A stretch of DNA of 64,000 nt from Hyaloscypha bicolor E (GCF_002865645.1 NW_020194512.1:2955183-3019182), one strand, 5' to 3'. Shown: positions 24,640-37,095, numbered from the stretch's first letter. Program-made: numbers and translations. Notes: generated by a model from the sequence alone, not told the origin.

Positions 24640-25244
24640 GTTCAGGTATAGCTATTAAAACCAAATATATTAACCAGGTATTCGAAAACTTTTCTGCCTT
24701 TATATAGGCTAGAGTATATATTACAAACTCGGAAAATATTTACCTATAGAGCCAAGTCTTAAGAATATAGTTTATAAAGTATTAATATCTATATATTATT
24801 TTTATTAAACCAAGAATCCGACCTGTTTAGATATTTCCCCTATATAACTCGGTACTGGGTTATTTTTATCTAATATCTAATAAGCTACTGAACTTATATC
24901 CTATATAATCGAAAACGGTACTTATTAATCTCGGAAATCTTGGATTATATAGCTAGTAGAGCCTCGGTAGCCTCTTTATTTTCAGGGTCCATATTAATAA
25001 TCTTAACCAAGTTCTACTAATTACCTATAGCTAGCTGCCCGAGCTCTTTATTCTATACTATAAGGTTTTCCTGCTATAGTATTATTTCGGCTCTTTTTTC
25101 TACTATTACCTCAGTCTCCTACTGCTTCTATTTAAGGTCCTGAACTGGGGTACTGCAAGAAGTATCTTATAGCTCTTCTGGTCTACTACTGGTATTTTCG
25201 GTACTTTCTCGACTCTGGATCTCGTCCTATAGTATCTCGGCCAT
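24640..25244 (-). pseudogene. Unidentified coding relic, possibly coiled coil
   Basis: From a Met codon at 25,242-25,244 the minus strand reads MAEIL-stop-DEIQSREST and continues for about 200 codons. Stops occur almost only as TAA/TAG in a Gln/Glu/Lys-rich context typical of a coiled coil, with segments such as INMDPENKEATEALL. No known domain. It lies next to an LTR-like fragment but on the wrong side to be a normal 5' gag of it. A host gene relic or a gag are both possible. Confidence 0.45.
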
Positions 25245-27540
25245 ACAAGAACTTGGAAAGGTAGATATACCGGCTAATAACGATTTCACTTATTACTTTC
25301 CCAAAGCCAAACCCAGTTCTTTCTCTAATTCAGCTATATTTTTATCTATTTATCTATTATTACTACTATTAGAAGGCCTGGAGAGAAAGTGGAATATAAA
25401 CTCTACTAATATATTCTGAGTAATATTATTAATACCTTACTAATTAGTCTAGTCTTATAGTAGCCTAAAGAATTGGGGAAAGGTCTGGAATTAGGCTTAT
25501 ACGGAAGCAGAAGGTATACTATATGGCTTAGAAGCGAGTTCTGAGGTTATAAAGATATTATATAGACTTATATCCTGTTTAATATATCTAGTATTACTAT
25601 TACCGGAAGTACCTTTGGCTTTATTTCCAGTATTTGCTTTAATTAGATAGTTATTATCGAGAATTACTAGTTAATCTATATATAATTAGCAGCTCGCTTC
25701 TGAATATAAAAGATAGCCAATATATCTATCTCAATTACTATTTTGACCTTTACTTAGCCTTAATTATATTTGGTTAATTTATAGTCTAGTCTAATAAAAA
25801 AAAGCTAACTATTTCAGATACTAAAGGGTAGATCCGGTATTCGAGGCCTTAATTGAGATCTTTGGATATAGAATTACTCGAAACTGCTTTTTGAGAAATA
25901 AAAGATTATTATCTAATTAATTATTATTATTAGCTAGAATATATAGAACAAATTCACTTTCGGTATAGCTTATTTATATATCTTTAGCTCTTATTACTAT
26001 ATTTCTCTTTGCCTTAATTTAATATCTAGAATATAAAGAAGTAGCTATAGGCCTATATATTCTCTGGCTATTACTAGTATTAAATAAAGAGATTAAACGG
26101 CTGGGCTTAAAAGGCCAGAGAGTATTTCTATTATAGAATAGTAGGTTTAATAAGAGAAATATAAATTAAATAAATAATATATTCTTAAGAGTAGTTATTA
26201 TAAAAAGAAGTAGATAGAAAAGAAACCCAATTTAAATATATAGAATATCTAGTAAGGGGAATTAAGCGGCTTAAATAGTAATCTATAAGTATCTATTTAT
26301 CGGAATTAGACTAGTCTTATTTATATATTAGTTTGCCGCTTATAATTACTATATATTATCCTGAAATTAATCTAATTCTATATATGAAATTTTAGTTTCT
26401 TCAGGCTCCTATTAGAACTTATTTATTATATAATTTATAATATCTTTTGGCTTTATTAAAGATTAAAAAATCGGCCTATAATTAGTCTAATCCGGCTTGA
26501 AAATCCAATTTACTATATCTATTCTATTAAGCTTATAGCTATTTTCGTATAGCTGAACTCGAATAATCTTTCATTTATAAAGACTCTATAGTATAAATTA
26601 TATTATACTTATTCTAGTACTATATAAGTTATATTATAGGAGTACCCTAAACTAAAGAATTCTCGGAATAGCCTTTAATTATAAGATCTATTTTTCTAAT
26701 ATATAATAATTACAAATCGAGCTCTTTTCGAAATTATATAATTTGCTTTTTTATAATTTTCTATATTAGCCTGCCTGCTTATAATCTATTTTCCTAATAC
26801 TAATATCTCGTATTCGGTTTATATAATACTAGTAAGAGTTTTAATACTACTACTATTATATAGATTAATATCTGCTATAGCTATAATTACTAGTAATTAA
26901 TTCTTCTTATTATAGATTAGTTCAGACCAAGATATATAATATATATTATTATTTCTATTAGCCTAAAGGAGCTTACCGAGATCCTTTCCTAATATATAAT
27001 ACTATAATACTACTAAGTAAAAGCTAGTTATATTATTATAAGGCATTTCTTTTACTAGCTAAGTTATATTATATAAAAGAATTACTAAGGGCAAGCCTCT
27101 ATTACTATAGTTATAGAAGAAGTATTACTATAAGAATTATAATAATATAATAGTAAGGAAAGAGTAGTAAACTAAGCTTATATTTGTATTTCGGGTAATA
27201 TAATATTATCTAAAAAAATAATTGCTATTATAATAGTTATAAGTATCGAATCCAGAATAGTAGATTAAAAAGAATCGAGGGTTCTGGCTTTAAACCGGCT
27301 ATACTATTGAGGCTTTTCAGATATAAAGGGGTATTCTGAGTGGGTTTTAGTAGAGAGGAGTCAGTAGTATATAATGAGATTAAATGGCCGAATAAGGGGT
27401 ATTGGGAAAGAATTAAAAAAGAAGATAGTTAAATAGCAGAAAATATAAACTTTTATAGATATTAAAAGCGGCGGCTAGCCCGTATATATATCTTGCCCGA
27501 AGTAGAGGTTACTAAATCCGGAAGGGCAAACTATAGTATT
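25245..27540. other. RIP-degraded region, unassigned
   Basis: Minus-strand frames around 26,580-26,220 are coding-like (for example FKPLNSPYQIFYIFKLGF) but unrecognised. GC drops further after about 27,540. Confidence 0.35.
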
Positions 27541-28373
27541 AAGATTATAAAATAATAAAATAATAAAATAAATTAATAAATTATAAAATTATAGTATTAA
27601 ATTTAGTATAGAACTAATCTTTATTTCTTTTATAAGGTTTAGAAGAGCCTTTTTTAAATAGGAGCTCTTAATAATATATATATATATTTAGTAATTTATA
27701 AGTCTAAAGCCTATAATAGAAATAGTAATATAATTATAATATTAAAGAACTATTAATTTCCCTAATTAATATTTATAATATTCGAAATTTAATATATATT
27801 CTTAATATATTATTATTATATTCTCTTTCTAGAATCTTATTTCTAAGATTTATTAATTTCTTTTAGTAAAATATTTAATTAATTATATATTTAATTAATA
27901 TAAATTTTTAATATTTTAGAAAATAGTTTTACTAATATAATTTAAATAATAAATATAAAAATTCTTTAATTAGATTAGGGCTAAATAAGCGAGAAGAAAT
28001 AGTAATTATATTTCAAATATAGGAACTAATTAGTAATTATAATTTTATTTAGAAACTAAATATTTTAATTAATTTAATTTAAAGTATTAAAATACTATTT
28101 TATAAAATTAATACTATTTATTAGATTTTATATTAGAATAATCTAAATAGCTTTATAGAAAGAATTTAATAAAATATTTATATAAGAAACTTATATAAAT
28201 ATTTCTAAGATTTTAGAAATTATTTATAGATTTCTAGAAATATATATTAATTAGTTATATTAATTTATAATTAGAACTAATACGAAAATTAGTAATTAAT
28301 TTAGATAATTCTTTATTTCTATAAAAGAATTTCCTTATATTATTATATATTCTTTTTTTTTAATAATTATATA
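27541..28373. other. Extremely AT-rich DNA
   Basis: Nothing recognised. Start of the AT block that continues, between insertions, to about 58,240. Confidence 0.6.
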
Positions 28374-28542
28374 TAATAGCTAAAAATTAAAGATTCGGGA
28401 AAATCCCATATATTAAAAATATTAAGCTAAAAAGAAAAAGGAAAAAAAAAGAAAGAAAAGAGATAAAAGAAGAAAAGTATTAGCTAAAACTACTAAAACG
28501 CCGGCTAGCTAGATAAAACTAGTTATATAATAGCTATTTCTA
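28374..28542. repeat. Direct repeat of about 168 bp, left copy
   Basis: Similar to 32,209-32,375. Both start TAATAGC, pass through an A/G-rich run (AAAGAAAGAAAAG type) and end TAATAGCTATTTCTA. Differences are mostly transitions. Possibly the LTRs of a 4.0-kb relic, but no target duplication was seen. Confidence 0.7.
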
Positions 28543-28703
28543 GCTAGTATTATTATATTACTTCTCTAAAAACCAAATTTAAATATCCTTATTTAAATAT
28601 ATAAAAGAAATAAAATCTTTAATAAAAACTCCTAAAACAGCTAGCTTTTAATAGTTATTATCTAACTAATAGCTACTATTTTTATCTAAGGCCTTAAAAC
28701 TAG

Positions 28704-28882
28704 TATTATACTCTACTATTTTATTAGTAAATTTAATATTATATAACTATAATAATATATATAGCTATAGTATTTAGAATACTAATCTCTTGTATTTATA
28801 AGCTTCTTTTCTGAGTTTAGAATTCTCGAATTAAGAGCTATTCTATCTTGTTTTCTAAGCCTAGAAACCCGGTTTTATAATA
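28704..28882 (+). repeat. 5' LTR of 1.80-kb element
   Basis: 179 bp, partner of 30,325-30,503. Confidence 0.9.
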
Positions 28883-30324
28883 TTATTCTAAACTTATTCT
28901 TATTTCTATAAAGGAAATAAAACTATTCTTATATATATTTTATATATAAGTACGATTTTTATAGTAATTTAATAATAGTACTATTAATATATATAATTAC
29001 GGAACTATATATTTACTAGAGAAATTAAGAGCTTATTAGGCTCTCTTTTATTTTAAGTTTTTATAATTCCCTCTTTTATTTTTTCCGAAATATATTATAA
29101 TAGAATAATCTTTATAATCCCAGATTACTACCGCAATTATTAAGCTATAAACAAAGATTCGATATTAAGCTAAGGTTATTTAGTAATAAGGCAATAAGCT
29201 CGTTCTTTTATAAACTCGCTCTTTTTTCTTTTTCTCTTTTATAAACCCAAAATTCTTTCTTTTATATTCCGAAAAATTCAATAGCCAGATTTATAAGTTT
29301 AATATCTGGCTCCCGTTAATTAAGGCCAAGCTATAAATTAATAGTAAGGCTATTAGTAATACTACTATTTAGTTCTATTATATTTATCTAAATCTCGAAT
29401 TCGTTTAAATAATAGTTCTTTTTTAGCTTTTCCAGGCTAAAAATAATTAAATCTAGTCTTATATTTTAATTCTTAACTAACTCTCTTGTATTTATTCGAA
29501 TCCGAATAAAATATAGAAAATAGAAAACAAGCTATACTCTTTCAAGTAAGGTACTAATTTGCTTTATACTTTTATTACTAAGTTTGAGTATATTTTATAT
29601 AAGAGATATAGATAGAACTAGAATAATATTAATAAGATTATAGCTTTCCGTTAAGGATTTAATACTATAATTAAAAACAGACTAGCTTAATAATTAAATC
29701 TCCCTTAAACCTATATTAAGTTTATTAAAATAGTATAATAGCTAGCTAGATATTCTAGTAATATATACAAATATCTAGTTTGCAATTCTAAGAAAAAGCC
29801 TTACTATTTAAAAGATAATACTATAGATATATTAACTATTAATACTATTAATATAATTATTAAGCCTCTATAATTCTTTCTTTTATAACTTTTCTCTTTC
29901 TTTTATATAAATAGTTAAGTATAATCTATAAGCCTAATAGAATATTAGCTATTTCGCAAATAGGGTAAGTATATATATTATAAAAGTAATAAATACTAGA
30001 TAAAGAACTATAATATTTAACTATATAAAAAGGTGCCCTTATTAGAACTAAAGATTATAGTAAGTGAGAATAATAGAAAAGTGAGAATCTATATAGTTAA
30101 TAATTCTAATAGCTATAATTCTAATACCTTAATTAGACCCTATAGCCCTAATTCTAATTTAGATTCAGATTTAGAGGAACTAGTATATTAGAAACTAGTA
30201 GAATATATAAATAAGAGATACCGGAAATAGAATATATAAGGATATATAAGATTATATAATTTATAGAAGCTATAGAAGACTTATTTTCAATACTTGAAAT
30301 AAGCTTTTCTAAAGAAAGAAGTAA

Positions 30325-30503
30325 TATTATACTTTACTGCTTTACTAGTAAATTTAGTATTATATAACTATAATAATATATATAGCTATAGTATTTAGAA
30401 TACTAAGCTCCTATACTTATAAGCTTCTTTCCTGAGTTTAGAATTCTCGAATTAAGAGCTACTTTATTTTACTTTTCAAGCCCAGAAACCCGGTTTTATA
30501 ATA
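30325..30503 (+). repeat. 3' LTR of 1.80-kb element
   Basis: 179 bp, preceded by a purine tract at about 30,309-30,324. Confidence 0.9.
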
Positions 30504-30780
30504 ACTAGCCTTAGATCTAAAATCGTTTATAGAATTATTTATAGAACTATCTAGAGAACTATTTATAAAACTAAGCTTATTTATAGAGTCTAAATTATTT
30601 ATAAAACTATTTATAGAACCGGAGTTATTTAAAGAACTATTTATTAAACTATTTAAAAAATTATTTATAGAATTATTTATAGAGCCGAAATTATTTATAA
30701 AGCCAGATTCTTTTATTTTCTTATTATTAGAAGAGAATAAATTATTAGTAAAAAGATATTATATATAAGCTTTATTACAG

Positions 30781-30940
30781 TGAGAATTACTGAATTAGGG
30801 CTAGTGCGATCGCTTTGCTTAGTTAGGATCTGTATACTTACTTTTTGAAGCTTTATACTTTACTTAAGCTCTTTCCTAGCTAGTTCAATTAACTCTTTTA
30901 CTATTCAATGCAACTTCCTACTCTGCGATCTTTACGTATA
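30781..30940 (+). repeat. 5' LTR of Copia derivative (RIP-mutated)
   Basis: Pairs with 31,287-31,446. About eighteen differences have T or A here where the partner has C or G; only two go the other way. Confidence 0.75.
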
Positions 30941-30943
30941 TTA

Positions 30944-30957
30944 GTTATGAGCCCGGC
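30944..30957 (+). other. Primer-binding site for a half initiator tRNA-Met
   Basis: GTTATGAGCCCGGC is complementary to the anticodon arm of a Met tRNA (the CAU anticodon lies within GGGCTCATAAC). Use of a cleaved initiator tRNA-Met primed from the anticodon stem-loop is known for Drosophila copia and yeast Ty5, so this supports a Ty1/Copia affiliation. It lies 3 bases after the 5' LTR. Confidence 0.7.
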
Positions 30958-31120
30958 CTCGCACTAATAAGCTTCCCAATTAGTACGCCGCAGAGAGTAT
31001 TCAAGAGCTCATTTAATTAATTTCTTTGAAAATTATACTTTAGTACGCATTTCCGTTATTAACCGCTCGACAGAAACCATTTCTACAGTTCCTACTGTTT
31101 CTATAAGCTTAATTGCGATT

Positions 31121-31315
31121 ATGTCAGAAGACACGGTTAAGATCGTCGTTCTGAAGGACCGCAGTTCCTGGGCGGACTGGTTCGACGCTCTCCATAGAGC
31201 AGCCGGCAACGAGGGCATCTGGGATGAGATCAACCCATTCAATGATAAAGCGATCGAAACGAATATGGCAGCTCCTCCTGTCGCAGTGAGAATCACTGAA
31301 TTGGGGCTAGCGTGA
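31121..31315 (+). pseudogene. Copia gag N-terminus, truncated but not RIP-mutated
   Basis: An open frame of 64 codons starting at the ATG at 31,121. Its beginning, with VLKDRSSWADWFDAL and GIWDEINP, resembles the N-terminus of fungal Ty1/Copia gag proteins, where a Trp-rich helix is followed by W-x-x-I-N-P. From about codon 56 the sequence is LTR, so the last residues and the stop at 31,313 are fortuitous. Full gag proteins are several times longer. Codon use is balanced and GC-containing, in strong contrast to neighbours. The opposite-strand open frame across the same bases is a shadow. Confidence 0.7.
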
Positions 31316-31446
31316 TCGCTTTGCTTAGTCAGGATCTGTGCACTTACTTCCTGAAGCTTCACACTTCACTCAAGCTCTTTCCTAGCTAGTTCAATCAACT
31401 CTTTTACCATTCAATGCAACTCCCTACTCTGCAATCTTTACGTGCA
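31287..31446 (+). repeat. 3' LTR of Copia derivative (unmutated)
   Basis: Keeps almost every CpA and TpG that is TpA in the 5' copy. Confidence 0.75.
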
Positions 31447-31589
31447 TTAAGCTTTTAGAATAGAATTATTTGAATTAGATAAGTTAGAAAAAGAATATTA
31501 TATCTGGCTAGAAGATAATTATACGAGCGGCTATATAAAAAGTAATTATAGGAAAGGTAATTAGTATAATTATAAAAGAAGTAATTATG

Positions 31590-31760
31590 AGATAGTTACT
31601 TCTATTTTAAATTAATAAATTAGAACTAATTACCGGGTTATTTCTATTTTAAATTAATAACCCGAAATCAACTATTATATCTCTTCTATTTTAAATTAGT
31701 AACCTGAAACCGAATATTATATCTCTTGGTTCAAATCGGAAAACTACTAATTCTTAAAAG
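31590..31760. repeat. Imperfect short repeats
   Basis: Three copies of TCTATTTTAAATTAATAA followed by a CCCGAA-like element (about 31,600, 31,646, 31,685). Confidence 0.65.
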
Positions 31761-31810
31761 AAAATACCGGTCCTTTTACTCTTATTAATATTAAGAAAGA
31801 ATATATTATC

Positions 31811-32060
31811 TAATTAAAGGCCAGACTTTGAGATTAATTGAGTTATAGAAAATAGGAGTATTATTTGCTCTAGTTAAGGGCCAGATTTCGAAATTAACTA
31901 GGTTTTAAAAAACATATTTTTCTTTTTTTAAATTAGTAAAAAACTAACTATTAAAAGTATTATCTACTGTAGTTAAGGGCTAGATTTCGAGATTAACTAG
32001 GTTATAAAGAATACCGGGTTTTCTTTTTTTAAATTAATAAAGAATTAATTATTATTTTGC
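31811..32060. repeat. Imperfect repeats around a GGCCAGATTTCGAGATTAACT motif
   Basis: Three copies beginning near 31,813, 31,873 and 31,973, the last two followed by TTCTTTTTTTAAATTA. Copies differ by C/T and G/A. Confidence 0.75.
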
Positions 32061-32208
32061 CTTTTTTAAGTTTAAAAGAATTTAAATATTAAAAGCAGAA
32101 TTTTATTCTTGCTTTCTAAAAATAAATATAAATTCTTTATTTGTAGTATTCTATTACTTTTCTAAACTAAATAAATAAGTTTAATATAATACAATAATAT
32201 AATTAAAG

Positions 32209-32375
32209 TAATAGCCAGGGTTTAAAGATTTAGGAAAATTCTATATATTAAGAATACTAAGCTAAAGAGAAAAAAAAGAAAGAAAAAGAAAAGAAATAAA
32301 AAAAGGAAAATATTAGCTAAAACTATTAAAATATTAGCTAGCTAAATAAAACTAGTTATATAATAGCTATTTCTA
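32209..32375. repeat. Direct repeat of about 168 bp, right copy
   Basis: Partner of 28,374-28,542. Confidence 0.7.
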
Positions 32376-34977
32376 TATAATATCCTGGCTTAATTTAATC
32401 TTAATTCGGCTCTTTTTTATAATATAAATAACTTTAATAATAATTATTTACCTTTTAATACTTTCTATAATAATAATAATAATTAGTAATAATATATTTT
32501 ATATAAAGTTTATTCTTTATTATATTAATACCTATATTTTCCCTATAAGTATTACAGGTTTTTAGTTTCTTTCTAATAATCCCGTATATTAAAATATTAG
32601 TATTTATAATTCCTATAACTAGTATATTAATTATAAAATAACTTTTAATACTATTAATACTAATTTACTAACTAAACGACTTTCTAAATATTAAGAATAT
32701 TTCTTTCTTATAATTTCTTTAAAAAATAGTCTTTCTATTCGAATTAACTAAAAAAAAGCATTATATAAAATCTAATTATTTATTAATTAAAAGATTAAAA
32801 TAAGCTCGTAAATATATTACTAAAATAACTATTCTTTAATTCCTTAATACTAGAGCTATAAATAATACTAAATAAAATATAGCTTATATTTCTAATAATA
32901 GAAATAATAAGAAATAATTATAAATATTAGATTTTTATAAATTAATTTCTTTATTAGTTTTATATTTTAGCTAATTATTACTTATATTTTTCTTATATTT
33001 TCTTTTTCTTTCTTTATATTTACTTAATTTCTATTCGAGCTTTCTTTATATATTTACTAATTTTATTTCCTGTTTTATTTAGGTCTTTTAATATTATTCT
33101 TATTAATTTATTCTATTATTCTATTATATGTAATTTACTTTTTTTTAATTATTATAATATTAATATTATAGACTTTTTTTATTATAGATTACTTCCTATA
33201 ATAATTAATAATTTAAATAAATATATTACTTATATAATTTTATATCTATAATATTATTATAGAAAACTAGAAGTAATATTTTTAGTTTAAAAGAATTTGG
33301 TATTATTTAATATATGGGCTATTAATAAATAAATTAATAATATTATAAATTTCAATTCTTTAACTCTTTATTATATAATTAATAGAATTATAATTAAGAT
33401 TAATATTTATGTTTTTATTTATTACTAGTAAAACTATTATTATAATACTTTTAATTATTCTAATAATTCGGACTTTTATTTTTTTTTAAATATTTTTATT
33501 TAATTAAATAGAATATAATAAGAAATAGTAATTATATATAATTACTTATAAAAAAACAGCCAGGCCTTTTATAAAAGCTTTAAAGCTTTAAAATATATTA
33601 GAACCGGGAATTTCCTAATAAGCCTTATATTAAATATAATATATTTCTTTTATTATATTATTAGAAATAATAAAGTTTAATTTAAAATTATATTTATAAT
33701 ATTATTTAAATATTTGGGATTTATATTTTAGGTCTATTTATTATATTTTATACTAAATATATATAGGAATTAAGGAATCTAATAAATATTAGCCTATATT
33801 TAATATATATTATAATCTTAGAATTCTAATTAATAAAATTTCTTTTTCTATTTTAATTTAATAATAATTTTAGCTATATTTCTAGCTATAATTTTAGGGC
33901 TATACTTTTTAACTATTATATTTTAATTAGATATATAACTTATAAAACTTAGAATTCTAGAATAATTATATTTTATTCTAGTATTTTAGAAATATAACTA
34001 GAAATATCTAAATATAATTATTATAATTAGAATTATAATCTTACTAAGCTTAAATAAGACTAATATTAGCTTATAAAACATAATTTAGTCTTTTAATAAA
34101 ATAATATTTATATAAATATTCAAGTAATAAACCCGCTTTTATTTTTTTTAATTAATTTAGAAATATTAGAAAAAGTATTATTTATAAAATAGACTAGACT
34201 TTATAATAGATTTAATAAAATATAATTTATAAATTCGTAATAAGAACTTTAAATTTAATTATATTACTTTTAAATAAATAACTAGTTTTTATAAAACTAG
34301 AAATCTTTTCGAGTTCTTTTATATAAATTTAAATATAGAATTTTTTCTTCTTTTATTTATATTTATATAAATAAGGGTAATAAATTAAATAGCTAATAAA
34401 AGAAAATAAATATTAAAAATTTATTTAATTTATAAATATAGTAATAAAACTTAACTTTATTAATCTAATATTTTATTAAGATTATTATTAGCCTAAACTT
34501 ATATATTAAGATATAGAAGCTTAATATATTTAATAAAATAATAATTAAATAATTAATAATAAAACTTATTAAGCTATTAATAACTACTTTTTATAATTTA
34601 AGCTTTTTTAATAAAACTAATATAGAGCCTATAATATTATTAATAAAATAATTATAAATATTATTTCTAAATTTATATATATTAGTAAAAAATATTATTA
34701 TAAGAAAAAAGCTATAATTAATATTATATTACAAGTATCTGAACTTTTTTTTACTTTTTATTACTTTAATATTTAATAAGAAATAAATTATTCTTTTTTT
34801 CTAATATATATATTATAATAAATAATATAATATAATAGTATTTATAATATTATTTTATAATATATTTACTTGCTTTATATCTTTAAAAATCTTTATACTA
34901 ATAATAATAACTAGATAGCCAGAGTTTATTAATTAGCTTTTTTATTAATAATAATAAACATTTTCTAATTTCTTTTA
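32376..34977. other. Extremely AT-rich DNA
   Basis: Nothing recognised on either strand. Continuous in character with 54,151-58,045 on the far side of the Gypsy insertion. Confidence 0.6.
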
Positions 34978-34982
34978 AAAAG

Positions 34983-35262
34983 TATTATAATTATTATAAT
35001 ATATAGTACTAATAGAGGTTAGACTAGAACTAGTAAAGTATCTGGTATCTAAGTAAGGTATCTGATATCTAAATATAATATTTATAATTACCTAATAGTT
35101 ATATATAACTCCGAGCTTAAACTAGTATATAAACCCGTATATAGCTTGCAATTATTTAGATCCGAGGCTTCTTTAAGATCCTTTTCTCTCTTTAGCTTTA
35201 AATTATCAAAATAGAGATAGTCTAATTATATCTTCTAGGCTCTAGATCTTATATTCGTAATA
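34983..35262 (+). repeat. 5' LTR of outer Gypsy element
   Basis: 280 bp. Contains two copies of a 20-bp unit (35,038-35,077) where the 3' LTR has four. Confidence 0.93.
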
Positions 35263-35389
35263 TAATTCAAAGCTTATCTATTTCTCAATCCTATAAAGAA
35301 TTTAAATAATACCTATTCGATTGGTTTTTAATAAGTATAGATATAATATACTATAGCTATTCCCGTACTAGTTAACTAATATTAAAACA

Positions 35390-36700
35390 AAAAAAAGCCT
35401 TGGACCGGCCAGGTAAGTAAATAAGCCAGTAATTTTACTATTAAAAGAAAATATAAGAAAGCAAGTTCCAGAATAACTAGGCAAATTAAAAGAAGCTATA
35501 ATATAAGATACTATTAGTATATTACCAGAAAATGAACTAGAGCCTCTTATTAAGTTTTCTGAGAAGTCCGAGTATTCCGTTAATACTTATAATAGACGGG
35601 ATATTCTTTTTTAGAAAGTAAAAAAAAAAAGAGAAATCTGTTCTATTAAAGGCAGAGTTTTAAAAGTTATTCCGGAATCCTGAAGCTTTATATAAAAAGA
35701 TTATTAAGCTATTTCTGAAAATATATAATATCCTTACTTATAATAAGAATTATTATAATTAGCTAAAAGAAACTAAATAAGCCCTATAAAAGAATAAAGC
35801 TATTATTAAAAAGCTTATTATATAGCCTACTGGAATAACCGGTTCCCTTATTTCAGAAAATAGATATTTAATTAAACTCTCTAATTTTTCTATCTTTAAA
35901 AATATAACTAAAAATAGTATTACCTTTAATAATTAGTTAGTTTAGATTAAGAATAAGCTCTATAGTAATTCTAATATTTATTAAATAGAGGACCTTAAGA
36001 TTATTTATATATCCGGCTATATAAATAACTATATTCTTATATTAATCTCTTTTTACCTAAAATAGAATAGTTAATATATATATAAGACTATTAAAGAACT
36101 ATATATCTATCTAGAGAAGCTATATAATAACCCGAATAAGGAATATAATACTCGGCAAGTATTTAAAAAACTATTTATAAAAATAAGTTAGATTTTTTAG
36201 AAGTTCTATATCCTGTTTTTAAAATATATAGTAGACGGAAATATTAATTTATAGGATCTTAAAAATAACCTAAATAATAAACTTATCTAAAAGCTCTAAG
36301 AGACTATAGCTATATACTATAGTAACCCTACTATCTATATTACGGAATTTATATAATACTATATTATAAATAACTAGTAGATTCGAGCTTATTATAAAAA
36401 GAAAAACTAGATATCTAAAAAAGCTAATAAAGATATAAATAAGCCAAGCTCCGGAAATACCTCTTATATAAAGCCTGCTTCTAAGATTCTAGTAATAGAT
36501 AAGCCTGCTATTCTAAAGCCCGGATTCTCTAACCTCAAATACTATAATTATAATAGATTTGGTTATATATCTAGAAACTATTTAGAGCCCAAGACAGAAT
36601 ATATAAAGCAAGTTTTAGTAGCCAAGCTAGTAATATTTACTATAAGCGAGCCGTCTAAAGATATAGAATACGGAAATAAGAACCTCTAAAAAAAGTCTCC
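35390..36700 (+). pseudogene. gag of outer Gypsy element
   Basis: The recognisable fungal Gypsy gag core runs from about 35,880. Segments F-N-N-stop-LV-stop-IKNKL, EDLKIIYISG and KELYIYLEKLYNNP match the capsid region of related elements, followed by FKKLFIKISQIF and a basic linker. It ends with a zinc knuckle. Stops occupy positions that are Trp or Gln in the sister element at 58-64 kb. The start codon is not resolved. Confidence 0.85.
36540..36581 (+). other. Gag zinc knuckle with all four ligands lost
   Basis: The spacing of C-X2-C-X4-H-X4-C is exact but reads YYNYNRFGYISRNY. Three Cys and one His are all Tyr, each explained by one G-to-A or C-to-T change. Confidence 0.85.
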
Positions 36701-36789
36701 TTTTTAGAGCCGTATTATATTAATATAATAGAAATTGATTTAAGCTAGCTACTAGAAAGTAAAGTATTTATATTCCCTTATATAATTAG

Positions 36790-37095
36790 TAATAATAAAT
36801 TAGATATTAAGACTTCTTTTCTTATTAATACCGGAATAAATTAATAAATTTTTATTAATTCCAAATTTATAAGAATAATTAAATGATTTTTAGATATTAA
36901 ATCTATTTAATTAATATTACCCTATAATATAAAAGAATTTAATAGTAAGTAGGCTATATCTATTACTTATTATATTAAGCTTATACTTTTAATTAATAAA
37001 TAGAAGATTCTAGTACCTATACTAATTATAGAACTAGGCAAGTATAATATAATTTTGGGATAATAGTAGTTTATAAATACTAGTATTTTAATTAA
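36790..37095 (+). pseudogene. Aspartic protease of outer Gypsy element
   Basis: Contains SFLINTGI, the catalytic D-T-G changed to N-T-G, followed about 60-70 codons later by PILIIELGKYNIILG, the usual second signature with ILG. In frame with gag downstream sequence after allowing for stops. Confidence 0.82.

Larger units (their letters stand above)
28704..30503 (+). mobile_element. Short non-autonomous LTR element, 1.80 kb
   Basis: Two direct repeats of exactly 179 bp (28,704-28,882 and 30,325-30,503), ends TATTATAC and TTTATAATA (RIP forms of TGTTATA...TATAACA), flanked by a perfect 5-bp ACTAG duplication (28,699-28,703 and 30,504-30,508). A purine-rich AAAGAAAGAAGTAA just before the second repeat gives plus orientation. 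The 1.44-kb interior has no retroviral enzyme domains, so the element could only be moved in trans. LTR copies differ mostly by C/T and G/A. Confidence 0.9.
30781..31446 (+). mobile_element. Copia-type deletion derivative (TRIM-like), 0.67 kb
   Basis: Two 160-bp direct repeats (30,781-30,940 and 31,287-31,446) that begin TGAGAAT and end ACGTGCA or its RIP form ACGTATA. Between them are a primer-binding site, a leader of about 165 bp and the first 55-60 codons of a Copia gag, joined directly to the second repeat. Pol and the polypurine tract are missing, so this is an internally deleted element. No target duplication was found, and identity extends 3 bp beyond both repeat ends, so the terminal positions could be off. 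Most of 31,000-31,446 has normal base composition, unlike everything around it. Confidence 0.72.

Noticed and set aside
31033..31362. Minus-strand open frame of 109 codons
   Set aside because: Opposite-strand shadow of the Copia leader, gag start and LTR; the plus strand carries the gag motif and primer site.
27541..35000. Mitochondrial DNA insertion, because of the AT content
   Set aside because: No mitochondrial gene, tRNA or rRNA was recognisable; the LTR elements and RIP pattern fit nuclear heterochromatin.
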